Shown here: positions 1-10,365 of the stretch, piece by piece
Position numbering within the stretch: position 1 is the first letter of the stretch
Layout: each line of letters starts with the position of its first letter
DNA from: Arthrinium phaeospermum
Taxonomy: Eukaryota; Ascomycota; Sordariomycetes; Amphisphaeriales; Apiosporaceae
Direction: 5' to 3'
Length of the DNA stretch: 64,000 nt
Assembly (NCBI GenBank): GCA_006503535.1
Contig: QYRS01000001.1
Coordinates: 4,960,001-5,024,000, forward strand
The notes under the pieces: generated by a model
Told to the model about the DNA's origin: nothing
Database searches by the model: none
The model's input: the letters and a program-made list of their open reading frames with translations, nothing else
Program-made: the position numbers and the translations under genes

Positions 1-1471
1 GTGGCCTGGTCGGTCTCGGTCGAGGTCACCGTCACGTCGACGACGATGACGGTGGTCGAGATGGTGGTCAGGGTGCTGGTGACCTCGCCCGTCACGCTCG
101 TCGTGGGGTTGGCCGTCTCCGTGACGGTGGTGTTCAGGTGCAACGTCTCGGTGCTCGTGACGGTGGCGGTGGTGATGTTGTTCACGGTCGAGGTGTCGAC
201 GACGCCGTAGATGGTGGACACCACTCCGTCGACGACGGTCACGATGTGGGTCTTGATCTCATTCACGTATACGGTAGAGACGGTAGGCTCGATATTCGTG
301 GTGTTGGTGACCGTAACCTGTGTGGATGTGAGCATTAGTACTTGGCGATATTCATGACACTCGGGGAAGGTGGGCATACCGTGGATGCCGGGGCAGTCAC
401 AGTGGTGAAGACAGTCTCGGCAGAGACCGAGGCTGAAGAAGACGAAGTCTGCAGCTTCGAGCAGGCGCTGGTGAGCTTGTCCGCCGGGATCGTGGCCAAG
501 GCGGACGGGGTGACAAGAGACGAAACCACCGACGAAGCAAGCGAGACGGCCACGGAGCGCTTGGCGGGGTAGACGGTCGTAAGAGTAGTGGTGGCCAGGG
601 TGATGGTGGCGGTCGTCTGGGTGGTCCCGACCGTGGTGGTGGTGGTGCCGTCCGTCTGATCGACCGTCCTGACAGTTTCGGTCACGTTGACGGGAACGTT
701 GAAGAAGTTTGTTTGGGTGGCCGTGTTCGTAGCCGTCTCGTTGACCGTTTGAGTGGATGTGGCCCCGATGACGTTGGTGAAAGTAGACGTCTCCGTGTTG
801 GTGAAAGAAAGAGTCGAGGTCTCGGTGATGGTGTTGGTGACGGTGTCGGTGACGACGACAATCTCCGTGTTGGTCGTGAAGGCGGTATCATGCACGGACA
901 CGGTGCTCGTGACCTTGTCGGTTCCAGTCTCGGTGACCGTCACCACGTTGGTGGATGTGTCGGACGTCGTCTTGGAGTCTACACTGGTGACGGTGCTGGA
1001 AACGGTGTTGGTAAAGAAGTCGGTCACATAGCTAGTCACGGTGGCAAACTGCGTCGCGAAGACTGCCGTGATCTCCCGCGAGCTCTCCGTCAAGGTCTGA
1101 GAGACCGTGACCGTCACGGGCGCGCCAGTAACCGTGGTGAAGCCCGTCGTCGTCTCGGTGATCGCGCCGCCGTCGACGCTGGTAGTAATCGTCTCCGTGG
1201 TCACCGCCTCGTCCGCCGACAGGGTCCGGCTGATGGTCTCGGTTGCGAGGACAGTGACGGGTGCCACAGTGGAAGTCTCGGTCACGGTGACGACGGCGGG
1301 GGACTCGCCGAGGAGGGCGGAGCAGAAGTCCCCGGCATCGGGCAGGTGCTTCAGAATCTCCGTGACGGGATCCTTGGCCTTGCACGATTTGCCCGACGAC
1401 TGTCGCTTGTGGTGCGAAGGCAACGCAAGCGCGGCACTCGCGGCCAGTGAGAGCAGGAGAACTCCCTGCAT
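1..1471 (-). CDS. Secreted Thr/Val-rich mucin-like protein, 3' end beyond the window
   Basis: Exon 1 is 1471..380 and exon 2 is 317..1 and continues off the left edge. The 62-nt intron (379..318) starts GTATGC, has a TACTAAT branch site and ends CACACAG. The frame is kept across it (phase 0); without splicing a stop follows shortly. The N-terminus is a clear signal peptide (a Leu/Ala-rich core to about residue 17, then a KR site). A short Cys-containing domain follows (Cys near residues 30 and 50). After that come several hundred residues of T-V-T-E-T type sequence on both sides of the intron, with N-x-T sites. Such stretches are usually O-glycosylated, stiff cell-wall or surface stalks; a role in adhesion or wall structure is inference. 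A GPI signal cannot be checked because the C-terminus is missing. A TATA-like box lies about 110 nt upstream. The T-rich coding strand gives long shadow frames on the other strand. Confidence 0.8.
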
Positions 1472-1580
1472 CTTTGGGAAAGAGTGACTTGATTAAACAA
1501 TAACAAAAACGAGTGTGTTAAGGACCGTGGTAGGGAACGAAACGAAGAGTCCTCTTCAAGGACTCATCCCGAGTCTACAC

Positions 1581-1588
1581 TTTTATAC
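1581..1588 (-). promoter_or_regulatory. TATA-like box of the Thr/Val-rich secreted protein gene
   Basis: On the minus strand the sequence reads TATAAAAG, about 110 nt upstream of the ATG at 1471. Position and sequence fit a core promoter. No transcript evidence is available. Confidence 0.4.
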
Positions 1589-3551
1589 AAAGGTGGTCGT
1601 CCAAAGACCATGCAGGGGGAAATTGAGTTCATTTTCCCTGTCAAGGCTAAGAGATCTAGACGCTCAAGACTTTCCTAAACGGGCTCACTTGACAGTCTGC
1701 TCCGGCTCTGGATTCGTGGGGATGAGATCATGGTGTGGGCAAAAAACGCCGTCAGGGGAGCGGTTGCGCCTGCACTCGCTAGCCGCATCTAGCAAGACTG
1801 GCGCGATGCTCAGCAACTGCGAATACTAAGCGCTTCCGCTAAAACCAACAGCCAATCAGCAATGCGCAAAGCTCGACTATTGCACAACCGACTTACAAAG
1901 CTAATACCTCTCTTGGCCTAGTGCTTCAGCCGTTCAGCTCTGTTCTGTCCAGAGCCTAGCCCTGCATCGACTATAGTCCAGAACAAAAGGGCGGCCGGTG
2001 AAGTTCTAAGACTGAGCCTAATCGTTCCTAGCCAGGCACGAGACTCAGCTCCGAGATGGACCAGATCGTTTGCCAACGACGGCTGAACATAGAGTGAATG
2101 TGCCAAGCCGCCAAGCACACCACCAATCAACTATCAGTGCTGATCACCCACGCTGGCGGCGGTGCGCCAACTGGGTCAGTGACTCCCGTTCTTCTCATGG
2201 TAGATCGATCTGATCCGACACACACGAATTGAACTCGGTGTTTTTACCGAGCCGACATAAGCCTATGGTTGGTTGCATCTGTGGAATTAATGCGTTGCTG
2301 CGTAGTTCCCCGTCGGGGCTGATACTGGGGAAGTGGGGATCATCCATCAGTGGGGGAACTCGAATAGAAGAATAGCGGCAAGCTAAGACAACGAGGGATA
2401 TTCTTCGACTTTTTACCGAACTGGAGCATGCGAATCGGCCAACGGGAGGAGCCCCGTATCTGAGTTTTAACCAGACGAGGCGTTGGACAACGGCAGGTCA
2501 CTGCCACGGGCTTGGCTATCTACTCAAATAAGTGTATGGGGATCGACGCTGTTGGCGTACTTCGCCAACAAGTCCACTCGCCAGAGAACATATTGGCTAG
2601 CCCGAGAGCAGTCAAGACTGAATGGATTATTACGGACGAGGTGCTGTTAACAGTATTACAGTATGGGGCTGATCCTACCATCTGGGAAGACCAATCGAGA
2701 TCGCCGTTGAGATAAATGACAACGGTCGTCTCTGCTTGCTTTTGCAATCAAGACACGGATGCCCAGGAAGCGAATTTCAGTTGGATCACAAATTAATAAC
2801 AATCATGCGGGGGTTTGCTTCGCACGCATTCCACACCCCGTAAACAGCCGGTGACTCAACCTCTCCTACCAATGCAGTTAAAGGCTCTCCCGGAAGAGGC
2901 TTGGGCAAATTGGTTTTTGAGTGATGCGAATCTGTCATTGCCATGATGTCCCACACATTCACAAGTAAATGATGAGCAAATAGGGGGACGTGACTCAGTT
3001 ACGCTATCTAGACAACATCGCAATTCCGCACCAGGATCCAAACCAGTTATCCCTATTTACAGAGTTCCTCAAAGCATGCCAGCATCGAAGTACTTAGAGG
3101 GGGCCCTGGCCCGGGCAATTGATGAGTTCAAAGTCCCAAAGCCAAGTGCATGAATGCTAAGCAGCCCTTGCCTGCGAGTCTGAGTTGCGTGAGTAAAGGG
3201 TGATGGCGTAGGTGGGTTACTACATCGTTTCCACGAAACCTGTTAGCTACAGTGCATTGATAGGCAGTACAACTGATTGCTGTAGCTCTCATTACCTGGC
3301 TTGTGCTATAGACCTGCGCTGGTGTACACTGTAACTACGTCCAGCTGGCTGTATTCAATCTCCAGTTCAACCACAAACACACAAACACAACTTCCGCATT
3401 ATTAAAAATGGTGAAAAAGTAATTCCGATCTCTTGCATTTCAGTCCAATCACCCCACCTTCTCTTGAGCTCTTAACTGCCTCACTCAAGAGCACTTCTCG
3501 CACGTCGAGCAAATCGTCTTTGGTTCAATCTCGGTTGCACAACTTACAACC
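1589..3551. other. Intergenic region between divergent genes
   Basis: About 2 kb between the Thr/Val-rich gene (-) and the dioxygenase gene (+), so it should hold both promoters. The last 200 nt are rich in CACAAACACAA and pyrimidine runs, as is usual for fungal 5' leaders. The open frames here are short, have no domain-like composition and no splice signals. I see no gene, RNA or clear repeat. Confidence 0.5.
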
Positions 3552-5724
3552 ATGCCCTACCACCAGAGCCGGGCTCCGCCTGGAACAGCGGGAGAGCTCA
3601 ACATTGAGCATCTCCTAAGCAAGAGAAACGACAAGGATAAGAACACACAGCAGGTGAAGACTCTCGGGGAGCTATCCGACCAAGAGAGATCGGCCACCGG
3701 CCTTGTTCGCCTTGGACAACGATGCACCAAGATTGCTGGGGACCCGTTTGGACTCTACTCGTCCTGGGCCGGTAACGTCAGCCACGCAAGTGACGCGCGC
3801 ATGGTAACCATACGACCCTTTCCAGTCTCCTTATCAGTTGGTTTACTAACGTCATTGCGCAGTTGGACATCATGCCCAGTCTATATCGACAGGTCCTTTC
3901 ATCGACCTCATCGGAAACCGACAAGCGGGACGCGATCCGGCGTTTCCTGACCAGGGTCCCGAGTACGGAGGCCCTGCAACTGGCTACCAAGTCTGCAGAT
4001 CAGGGGTTCATCAGCGTTGTCAGAAATGACGACACAGAGACCGTCATTGATTTCAGTATCGCTTCGATGAAGGTGAGACTGATGCACTGCAAAGACGTCG
4101 ACTTGCAGCAGGATTCGCCATTTGCTGGCACCAAGAGACACCGCGACGCCCTAGCCGCGGCCAAGGATGCCTTCCCCGAAGCTCCCATGACCACGGAAGT
4201 CCAACAATACGTCGTCGCCCGCCGCTTGCTCCGACTCGAGGGAAGCCTGGATGCTGCCATATCGAAGATCTCCATCAGCAACAAGGAGAAGCGAACTAAG
4301 ATCCTCGCAGAGCTCAGATCAGAAGCCCGGGAAGAGTACTGGCTCCATTCGAACCAGCTCGAGAGAGCTATGATCATCCAGGACGCCGGGATGGGCCAGG
4401 ATCTCGGCATTCATCGCCTCTCCGTTTTCATCCAAGAAGGCTGGCCTGCGAACTGGAACAATGGTCACCATGACGTCGACTTCTTCCGGCAGTATCTCGC
4501 CGATAAGACCGCGGCGGAGAAGGTGTGGGAGCTCGTCGATGCGGACCTGTTTGTCGTGACGGACTGCAACCGAAAGGTCATATTTGCCAACCTCGAGGAC
4601 GCCACCGGGCTCGTCTTCGACGACGGACTCGCCAAGAACCTCGCCGACACCATCGACATGTACTCGTTCTTCACGCCCCTCCCGCTACCCGACACCAAGC
4701 GCCACGTCGTGGACCGGTACGTGCGCCGACTCCACCCCGAGCTCGACCCGGCCCTCGCCACCGTCGAGAAGCTGCACCGAGCCAAGATGGCCGTGGCGCA
4801 CTACGGCTGCTGGTCCATGCAGGGGGACCCCAACGGCCGCAACCTGTTCCTGACCCGCGACTCGCGCTTCTGGCGCTCCTTCGACCCGCAGTACTATCCG
4901 ATGGAGGTGTTCCCCGGCTTCTGCGAGTCCGTCCTCGGCCGCTGCAGCGACGTCGTCCGCTTCCTGGTCGAGGGCCTGGACCCGGAGTACTACGCCTTCT
5001 GCCGCGCCGTGTACGACCATATCCCCGAGCAGGCCCGTCTCAAGACGACCGACAATGACTTCTTGAGCCTCTTTGCGCTGGGCATCAATGGCTACACCCA
5101 GAGGCATCGGGATACGGGCGATATGGTCGGTGGAATGGCTGGACTGGTTACCTTGGGAAGTTATACAGGTGAGCAGACGCTTACACATCCTTTTGCAGAT
5201 TCTTTTTAGCTAACGTCAAACTTTTCCTTACAGGGGGCAATCTGTGTATACCCCAGCTGGGTTTCCGAGTCCGTTATGCTCCAGGTGCGTGTACTATCCT
5301 GCGAGGCGATAAGATGGACCACCTGGTCACCGATTTCTCCGGCCCCCGGTACTTTGTAATCGGCACCAACCACGAGAGCGTCCGAAGACACGCGGTGCGC
5401 AAGATGCAGCAAGAAGGGTCCGCGCAGCAACAACAAGGCGCCGAAGAACAGGTATCGAGCCCACGACCTCGAAGCAACCCCGACCCGTTCGCTCCGGCAG
5501 ACTACAGCAGCAGTAGTCGACATGACGACAACACCGCCTCCGAGGGAGGGCAAGATCCGTACAGCCTGGCGGATGGATTCGCCATCGAAACACCCTGCGT
5601 CAATCCGGGGTGTGACGAAGACGACGAGGAGGTCGCGGACCATATCTGGACGAACGAGGAGCTCCATGAGGCCGCGGCGCTCCCGTTGTACGATAAGTCC
5701 AGTAGCGATGCGAGTCCGTCTTGA
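3552..5724 (+). CDS. TET/JBP-like 2-oxoglutarate/Fe(II) dioxygenase family protein
   Basis: Three exons, 3552..3803, 3863..5168 and 5234..5724, give 682 aa. Intron 1 (GTAACC...TTTACTAAC...GCGCAG) and intron 2 (GTGAGC...TTACAG) both keep the frame. The C-terminal third has the double-stranded beta-helix signature: an HxD in QRHRDTGDM (His499, Asp501), then GxYTGGNLCIPQLG, then a distal His (about 549) in DHLVTD and an Arg (about 558) in GPRYFVIGTNHES. These would bind Fe(II) and 2-oxoglutarate. This arrangement matches fungal TET/JBP-related dioxygenases. The family includes enzymes that oxidise methylated bases, but the substrate here is unknown. The N-terminal ~450 residues are unrecognised. 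The tail has a Cys/acidic motif (CVNPGCDEDDEEVADH) that is conserved in the neighbouring broken copy. No transposase lies beside it, unlike many basidiomycete members. Confidence 0.8.
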
Positions 5725-5924
5725 AAGGCCAAAGATTACAGATGATCGTAACATAGTTAGAGCAAAGTTGTAGGAAAAAAAGGTCGATTATAAAGAAGAA
5801 GAAAAAAGAACAGAAATTCGTCGTGCAACTATTTCGTCCGACAGCTGTCCAAAACATAGAGACTACAAGTCTGTGGGGATCTGCGCGCTTAGACCCCGGC
5901 CTCTCTTGGTCGAATACCCGGGCC

Positions 5925-6862
5925 CCAGGTCTGCTGCAGTGGCACAAAGACTCTGGTGAGATGGCCGCGGTGCAACAAGACGGGTCGCATGCCATGCGCA
6001 CCCTGGACGCGCGCTCCGTCAACGGTGATGAGAATCCCCAGCTCGTGTTTCCGGAATTCTTTTCGGGCAGTGTTTGGCCACTGCACCGAGATTATGCGCT
6101 TCCTCGTCAAAAACGCCGCTCCAGAGCACTATTTGCTCTGTCGCGCCGTTTATGACGAGCTGTCTCCCGACGTGCGGTTGACCACCGGCCAGGAAGACTT
6201 CCTGAGCCTCTTCGCCCTGGGTATTAACGGATACACGCAGAGGCACAAGGACTCCAACGACGTGCGTGATGGACTTGCGAGGTGGACTTGCGAGGTGGAT
6301 AGCCCTGGGAAATTACACAGGTAAGTTTCTTGGGCCATTTACATCCTGGGACCTGCTTGTTTACCCCTGCCCAGTTTAGAATCAGAAAACAATTTTAGCA
6401 GATTCCTGAAGCTGATAAAATCTCCCGACCAATGTAGGCGGCAATCTCTGTATCCCTGACCTGGGCCTAAAGGTGCCCTATGCCCCGAGAGCTTGCACCA
6501 TCCTTCGCGGTGACAAGATGGAGCATCTTGTGACAGACTACACGGGTCCGAGATACTTTGTGATTGGCTCCAACCACGAAGCTTGTCACGAAGACCAGCC
6601 GGATGATGAGACCGAGGCTGGCCCTGTCGGTTGCGCCTCTCCTGATGACCAGAAAGTTGCCGGGGTTGAAGTCGCTCGCGATGAGTTTGACGACCCTGAC
6701 CAGGAGCCGGGCAGGTTTCCACCAGAGACCTTTTGCTTCAATCCCGGCTGTGATTGGGACGAAGAGGAGGTGGCGAACCACAAGTGGGCCAATGAGGAAC
6801 TGCATGGAGCTGTGGCACTCCCAGTCTACGACCACTCGGGTGGCGACGATGACCAGCCCTAG
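5925..6862 (+). pseudogene. Truncated, frameshifted tandem copy of the TET/JBP-like dioxygenase
   Basis: This matches the last ~200 residues of the preceding gene and has no N-terminal part. The first recognisable block (VFPEFFSGSVFG, then IMRFLVKN and LLCRAVYDELSP) needs a one-base shift near 6070. HxD is kept (QRHKDSND). A 13-bp tandem duplication at 6271-6296 then throws the frame. An intron at 6321..6437 (GTAAGT...TAG) sits exactly where the intact gene has its second intron. The distal part (GGNLCIPDLG, EHLVTDYTGPRYFVIG, and a C-x-NPGCDWDEEEVANH tail) stays open to the stop at 6862. The shared intron position shows a DNA-level tandem duplication rather than a retrocopy. The 5' limit is approximate, since homology fades upstream of about 5925. 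Confidence 0.75.
6271..6296 (+). repeat. 13-bp tandem duplication that breaks the frame
   Basis: GGACTTGCGAGGT occurs twice in a row (6271-6283 and 6284-6296). With a single copy the frame would run on into a segment ending LGNYTG, matching LGSYTG in the intact gene. The duplication is therefore a probable inactivating event. Confidence 0.85.
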
Positions 6863-7265
6863 ACGAGTAAGGGAGACCAGTGTTGGGCTGTTGGAGTAAG
6901 GCAGGAACTGGCCGTTTGTACGGTTAGTAGTAGAATAGCTGTTGCATATCAGAGCTGCTAAGAAATTAAATCGCTGTTACTACACGGTTGCCAATGGGGT
7001 AATAAACGCCCAAACCGATCAATGCTACAGCATACGTGCCTCCCCACCGCCCAACTTATAAGGTCATTAAGCCTTAGGCTTATTGCTGATCGTGTGATCC
7101 CATTAAAAGCAAAGTCATGCTGACATTGACGTTGGTCCGCTTGAGCACCTTATCGTGCGCTTATCAGTTTTGGTACAGGGGGCGTGACTGCGGCACAGCA
7201 GAGACGTAATACGAAACCAGCCCGCGAGAGCATGGGGCTTTCCAATCTTCCCGTCCATTTCTTCT
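6863..7265. other. Intergenic region
   Basis: About 400 nt with A/T-rich patches. It should include the 3' end of the dioxygenase relic and the promoter of the HET gene. No distinct element is seen. Confidence 0.4.
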
Positions 7266-9146
7266 ATGTCATTACTCACCCTCAATCAAAACCGCTACCA
7301 TCTGATCTCAATGGATTATTCACCCTACCAGCCCCTGAACCGTGAAAATCGAGAAATTCGCCTCTTCGACCTGCTTCCCGGGAAAGATGGCGACGCGATT
7401 ACCGGAAGGTTAAGAGTCATCTCACTGGACCGTAAGCCGAACTTCGACGCGGTCAGCTACGTTTGGGGCCCCAAAGAACCGCAAACCGCCATTTCCTTGG
7501 GGGGTGGTCACTCCCTCCCAATCGGCCCGAACCTCCATCTCGCTTTATCAGACCTCAGGCGTAGATGGCGGCCAATAACGTTGTGGGTCGACGCGCTATG
7601 CATCAATCAACAAGACGACGTGGAAAAGAGCCACCAGGTACCGATGATGAGCAGCATATATCGGGCGGCGAGGATGACGAGGGCATGGATTGACCACGAA
7701 GTCGACCCGAAAAGTCCGGCCTTGCGGGCCCTGCCCTGGTTGGTCGAAAAGCATGTTAGCCCCGACGAGGCTACACCCAGGGCCATTCCATCCCGTTCGA
7801 ATGCCATCAAAGGTCACCTAGGCATGCGGCAAGAAGTAGACTCCCACGACTGGGAGTTCTGGAAGCCGGTCACGGACATACTCAAAAACGAATATTGGTC
7901 ACGGCTCTGGATACAGCAAGAACTCCTCGTTCCGCGTGACGTTCAATTTCACATTCGAAAGACTCAAATCGCTGGGCGGCATCTTTTCCGGTTGCGCGAC
8001 AGCCTGCTCATGTCCTTTTACTATGGCGAGTATACGTCCGGGGCTGATCACCCTGGCCGTTGGATAAAACGGGGACATACTACATATTTCTCCCGGGACG
8101 ACTCAGAGGTCAAGCGCATCAGGCACTACGAATCAGATACACCATTGATCTACTTGGTGCATGAATCGGAAGAGTACAAAGCTTCTAATCCACGAGACAT
8201 GGTCTACGGCTGTCTCGCACTGGCCAACCCGGCCGAAACTAGCACGCTGAGGGTAGATTACACCCTGCCTCTATCTCAGGTTTACGCCGATGTCGTTAGA
8301 AACCATCTCATCCACTGCAAGAGGTTGGATTTCATGTTGTTTGCGTGCTTCAAACCCGGTGGGGATTATCCCACGTGGCTGCCCACGGCGGAGCGGACCT
8401 TCTTTTTCCAAGTTGCCATGGTCTTCGAGCAGCTTGATCTCGACTGGATCGGCGTACCTGGATCGGTTTCCGACGATGGTCGTCGCCTGGAAGTACAAGC
8501 GTTTCGACTTGATACAGTTACTCACGCTTCAAGGAAAGGGCTTGCTGGTCCCGCTCCCGTTAAGGAGTCGCTACAGGGGATCCGCGACTGCTATCTCAGC
8601 TTACATCCGGGCGCCACTGAAGGCGACATCTGGTCTTCTAAGCACTTGCTCGGTATACTAAAGTGGGTATTGCCACACGGCCAGGGATCGGTGCCCTTAG
8701 AGGGCCTGGATGAGGCGATTGGGGAGCTTCTCGAGTTAACCAAGAGTGACCAGCATGCAGACCTAAACTGGGACGCCGCTTTGGCGTTGCTGGCCAGCCG
8801 TCCGAGCGCCAGCGAGGGCCTCGTGAGGACGCTGGGGAACTTGCGCCTGCAAATGGATTGGCAACTGCCCGTCGCGACTCGCGACGGGCGTCTGGGCTTG
8901 GTTGGTTGCACGAACCCGGAGGTCTCGCCACGCCCGACGGATCAGATTTGGCTCGTGGCGGGATGCTCACAGCCGGTAGTCCTACGCGAGCAAGAAGGCA
9001 ACCCCGGGCAATTCATCCTGGTCGGAACAGTATTCTTCGCGGAGTTCATGGATATGTATAACACTGAGGTATGGAAATGGTTCCAAGGTCGGGTATTGGA
9101 GGGGGAGACGCTGGAGGACTTCACGGAAAGGATTGTTTTGGTCTGA
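7266..9146 (+). CDS. Heterokaryon incompatibility (HET) domain protein
   Basis: A single exon of 626 aa. A second in-frame ATG at 7311 (residue 16, MDYSPYQPL) is equally likely to be the start, because the segment that follows it (REIRLFDLLPG) is where HET proteins usually begin. The HET signature is clear: FDAVSYVWG (about residues 60-68), LWVDALCINQQDDVEKSHQV (106-125), then MMSSIYRAARMTRAWID. HET domains trigger fungal programmed cell death on non-self recognition; some are regulatory or orphan members of large families. The C-terminal ~350 residues show no repeat or NTPase motif. It has no obvious partner gene beside it. Confidence 0.9.
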   Translation: MSLLTLNQNRYHLISMDYSPYQPLNRENREIRLFDLLPGKDGDAITGRLRVISLDRKPNFDAVSYVWGPKEPQTAISLGGGHSLPIGPNLHLALSDLRRRWRPITLWVDALCINQQDDVEKSHQVPMMSSIYRAARMTRAWIDHEVDPKSPALRALPWLVEKHVSPDEATPRAIPSRSNAIKGHLGMRQEVDSHDWEFWKPVTDILKNEYWSRLWIQQELLVPRDVQFHIRKTQIAGRHLFRLRDSLLMSFYYGEYTSGADHPGRWIKRGHTTYFSRDDSEVKRIRHYESDTPLIYLVHESEEYKASNPRDMVYGCLALANPAETSTLRVDYTLPLSQVYADVVRNHLIHCKRLDFMLFACFKPGGDYPTWLPTAERTFFFQVAMVFEQLDLDWIGVPGSVSDDGRRLEVQAFRLDTVTHASRKGLAGPAPVKESLQGIRDCYLSLHPGATEGDIWSSKHLLGILKWVLPHGQGSVPLEGLDEAIGELLELTKSDQHADLNWDAALALLASRPSASEGLVRTLGNLRLQMDWQLPVATRDGRLGLVGCTNPEVSPRPTDQIWLVAGCSQPVVLREQEGNPGQFILVGTVFFAEFMDMYNTEVWKWFQGRVLEGETLEDFTERIVLV

Positions 9147-10365
9147 AATACATGGAGAAGGCAGGATGAAGCAGGAAGGATACTGATAGTTCTTATGGTC
9201 GCTTCCTTGGTGGCCGGGAGTGGAGCGTAGGCTGGTCTCTCTATTTGATGGGACTGGAGTTATGAATCCCTGCATTTGGTTGAATGAAGGAACCTGGGGC
9301 ACGACCAGCAGATGTGGTAGTAACGTGTAGCATTAAGTTGGATGGGTGTAGTGTGGTGTAAACGTTGAAAGCAAACATAGCACCTGGTAACACCCCTTAT
9401 ATACAGTTGGCATTTCTTCCCTCACGCTAGCGCTGGCGGTGGCGGCGTCTATTGCCGAAGGTTCGTGACGCAAGATGTAACGGGGGAGCTTCTGCTACAG
9501 CTGCAGATGACAAGAAGTGCGCTGCAATTAAAAGGTGACTCAGGGGCTCAAAGCTCCGTCTCTTGTTTCCCAGTTGGTTGCTGACCACTAATGTCGAGCG
9601 CCCATTCCCAATCAGGGGTCCAATGGGTAGAGCTCAGGGGCAATATGAGCACACCTCGGTCGACCAAGTCCTTTTTCATGCAGTATAGTGTATAGTGCTC
9701 AGTAAGCTTACTTGCTTATGGCTCTGCTTAGCCTGGCGCTGGGAGATTGGATATCCTACAAGTCTGTGGGCGCATTGCGCCACAGTTCCACCGTGTTAGG
9801 CCAAAAAAGGCAGACCACCAACGTCGTCGTACCAAATCAACTGCTGATTCCTAAGATAGCGATACAGCATCCTTGTGGTTCGTCCTTCATGGGGGCCGAT
9901 ATCCGGGCTTCTGCGGGTGAGATCATGAGTCTAGACCAATATGATATGCAGGCCTCGTATGTGCACGACGTTATGGCCCGGCTCGCCGATTACAGCGGGC
10001 TTGGCGCTATTACATAAGATAAGAGTATCCAATTTAAGATAATGCTATGAGATACCATCAAGCCCTCCTATTAGGTGGTCGGAACAGCCTAACGCATTGG
10101 AGTATAGAACCCGCTGTCCTGGACTACACAGTAAGCAGACCGCTGCCTGTGGGGCCAACAAGGAATTATAGACTATAATCTGACACCGCAAGCCTTCGCT
10201 CAGCTTTCATTCAGCTCTCTAAAAGGAAAATGGAAGAATGTATATATGTATACCGCTGAGTAGAACGAACTGAAGACGAGAGTCTGATAACCAGGTAACG
10301 TTTCCCGGCGACTAGGGACTTTTCAAGGACCAGAAAGCGTTTGCTGTTTCCCATAGCTGCCCACC
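9147..10365. other. Intergenic region upstream of the P450 gene
   Basis: About 1.2 kb. An open frame at 9718-10017 has no family features and poor context, so I do not call it. The last ~150 nt should hold the P450 promoter and leader. Nothing else is seen. Confidence 0.4.

Noticed and set aside
713..1450. Long plus-strand frames opposite the Thr/Val-rich gene
   Set aside because: Shadow frames of a low-complexity T/V-rich coding strand; composition (GDG, RGG, VSV) is an artefact of the reverse complement.
9718..10017. 100-residue open frame between the HET gene and the P450
   Set aside because: No recognisable features and no supporting promoter or splice signals.
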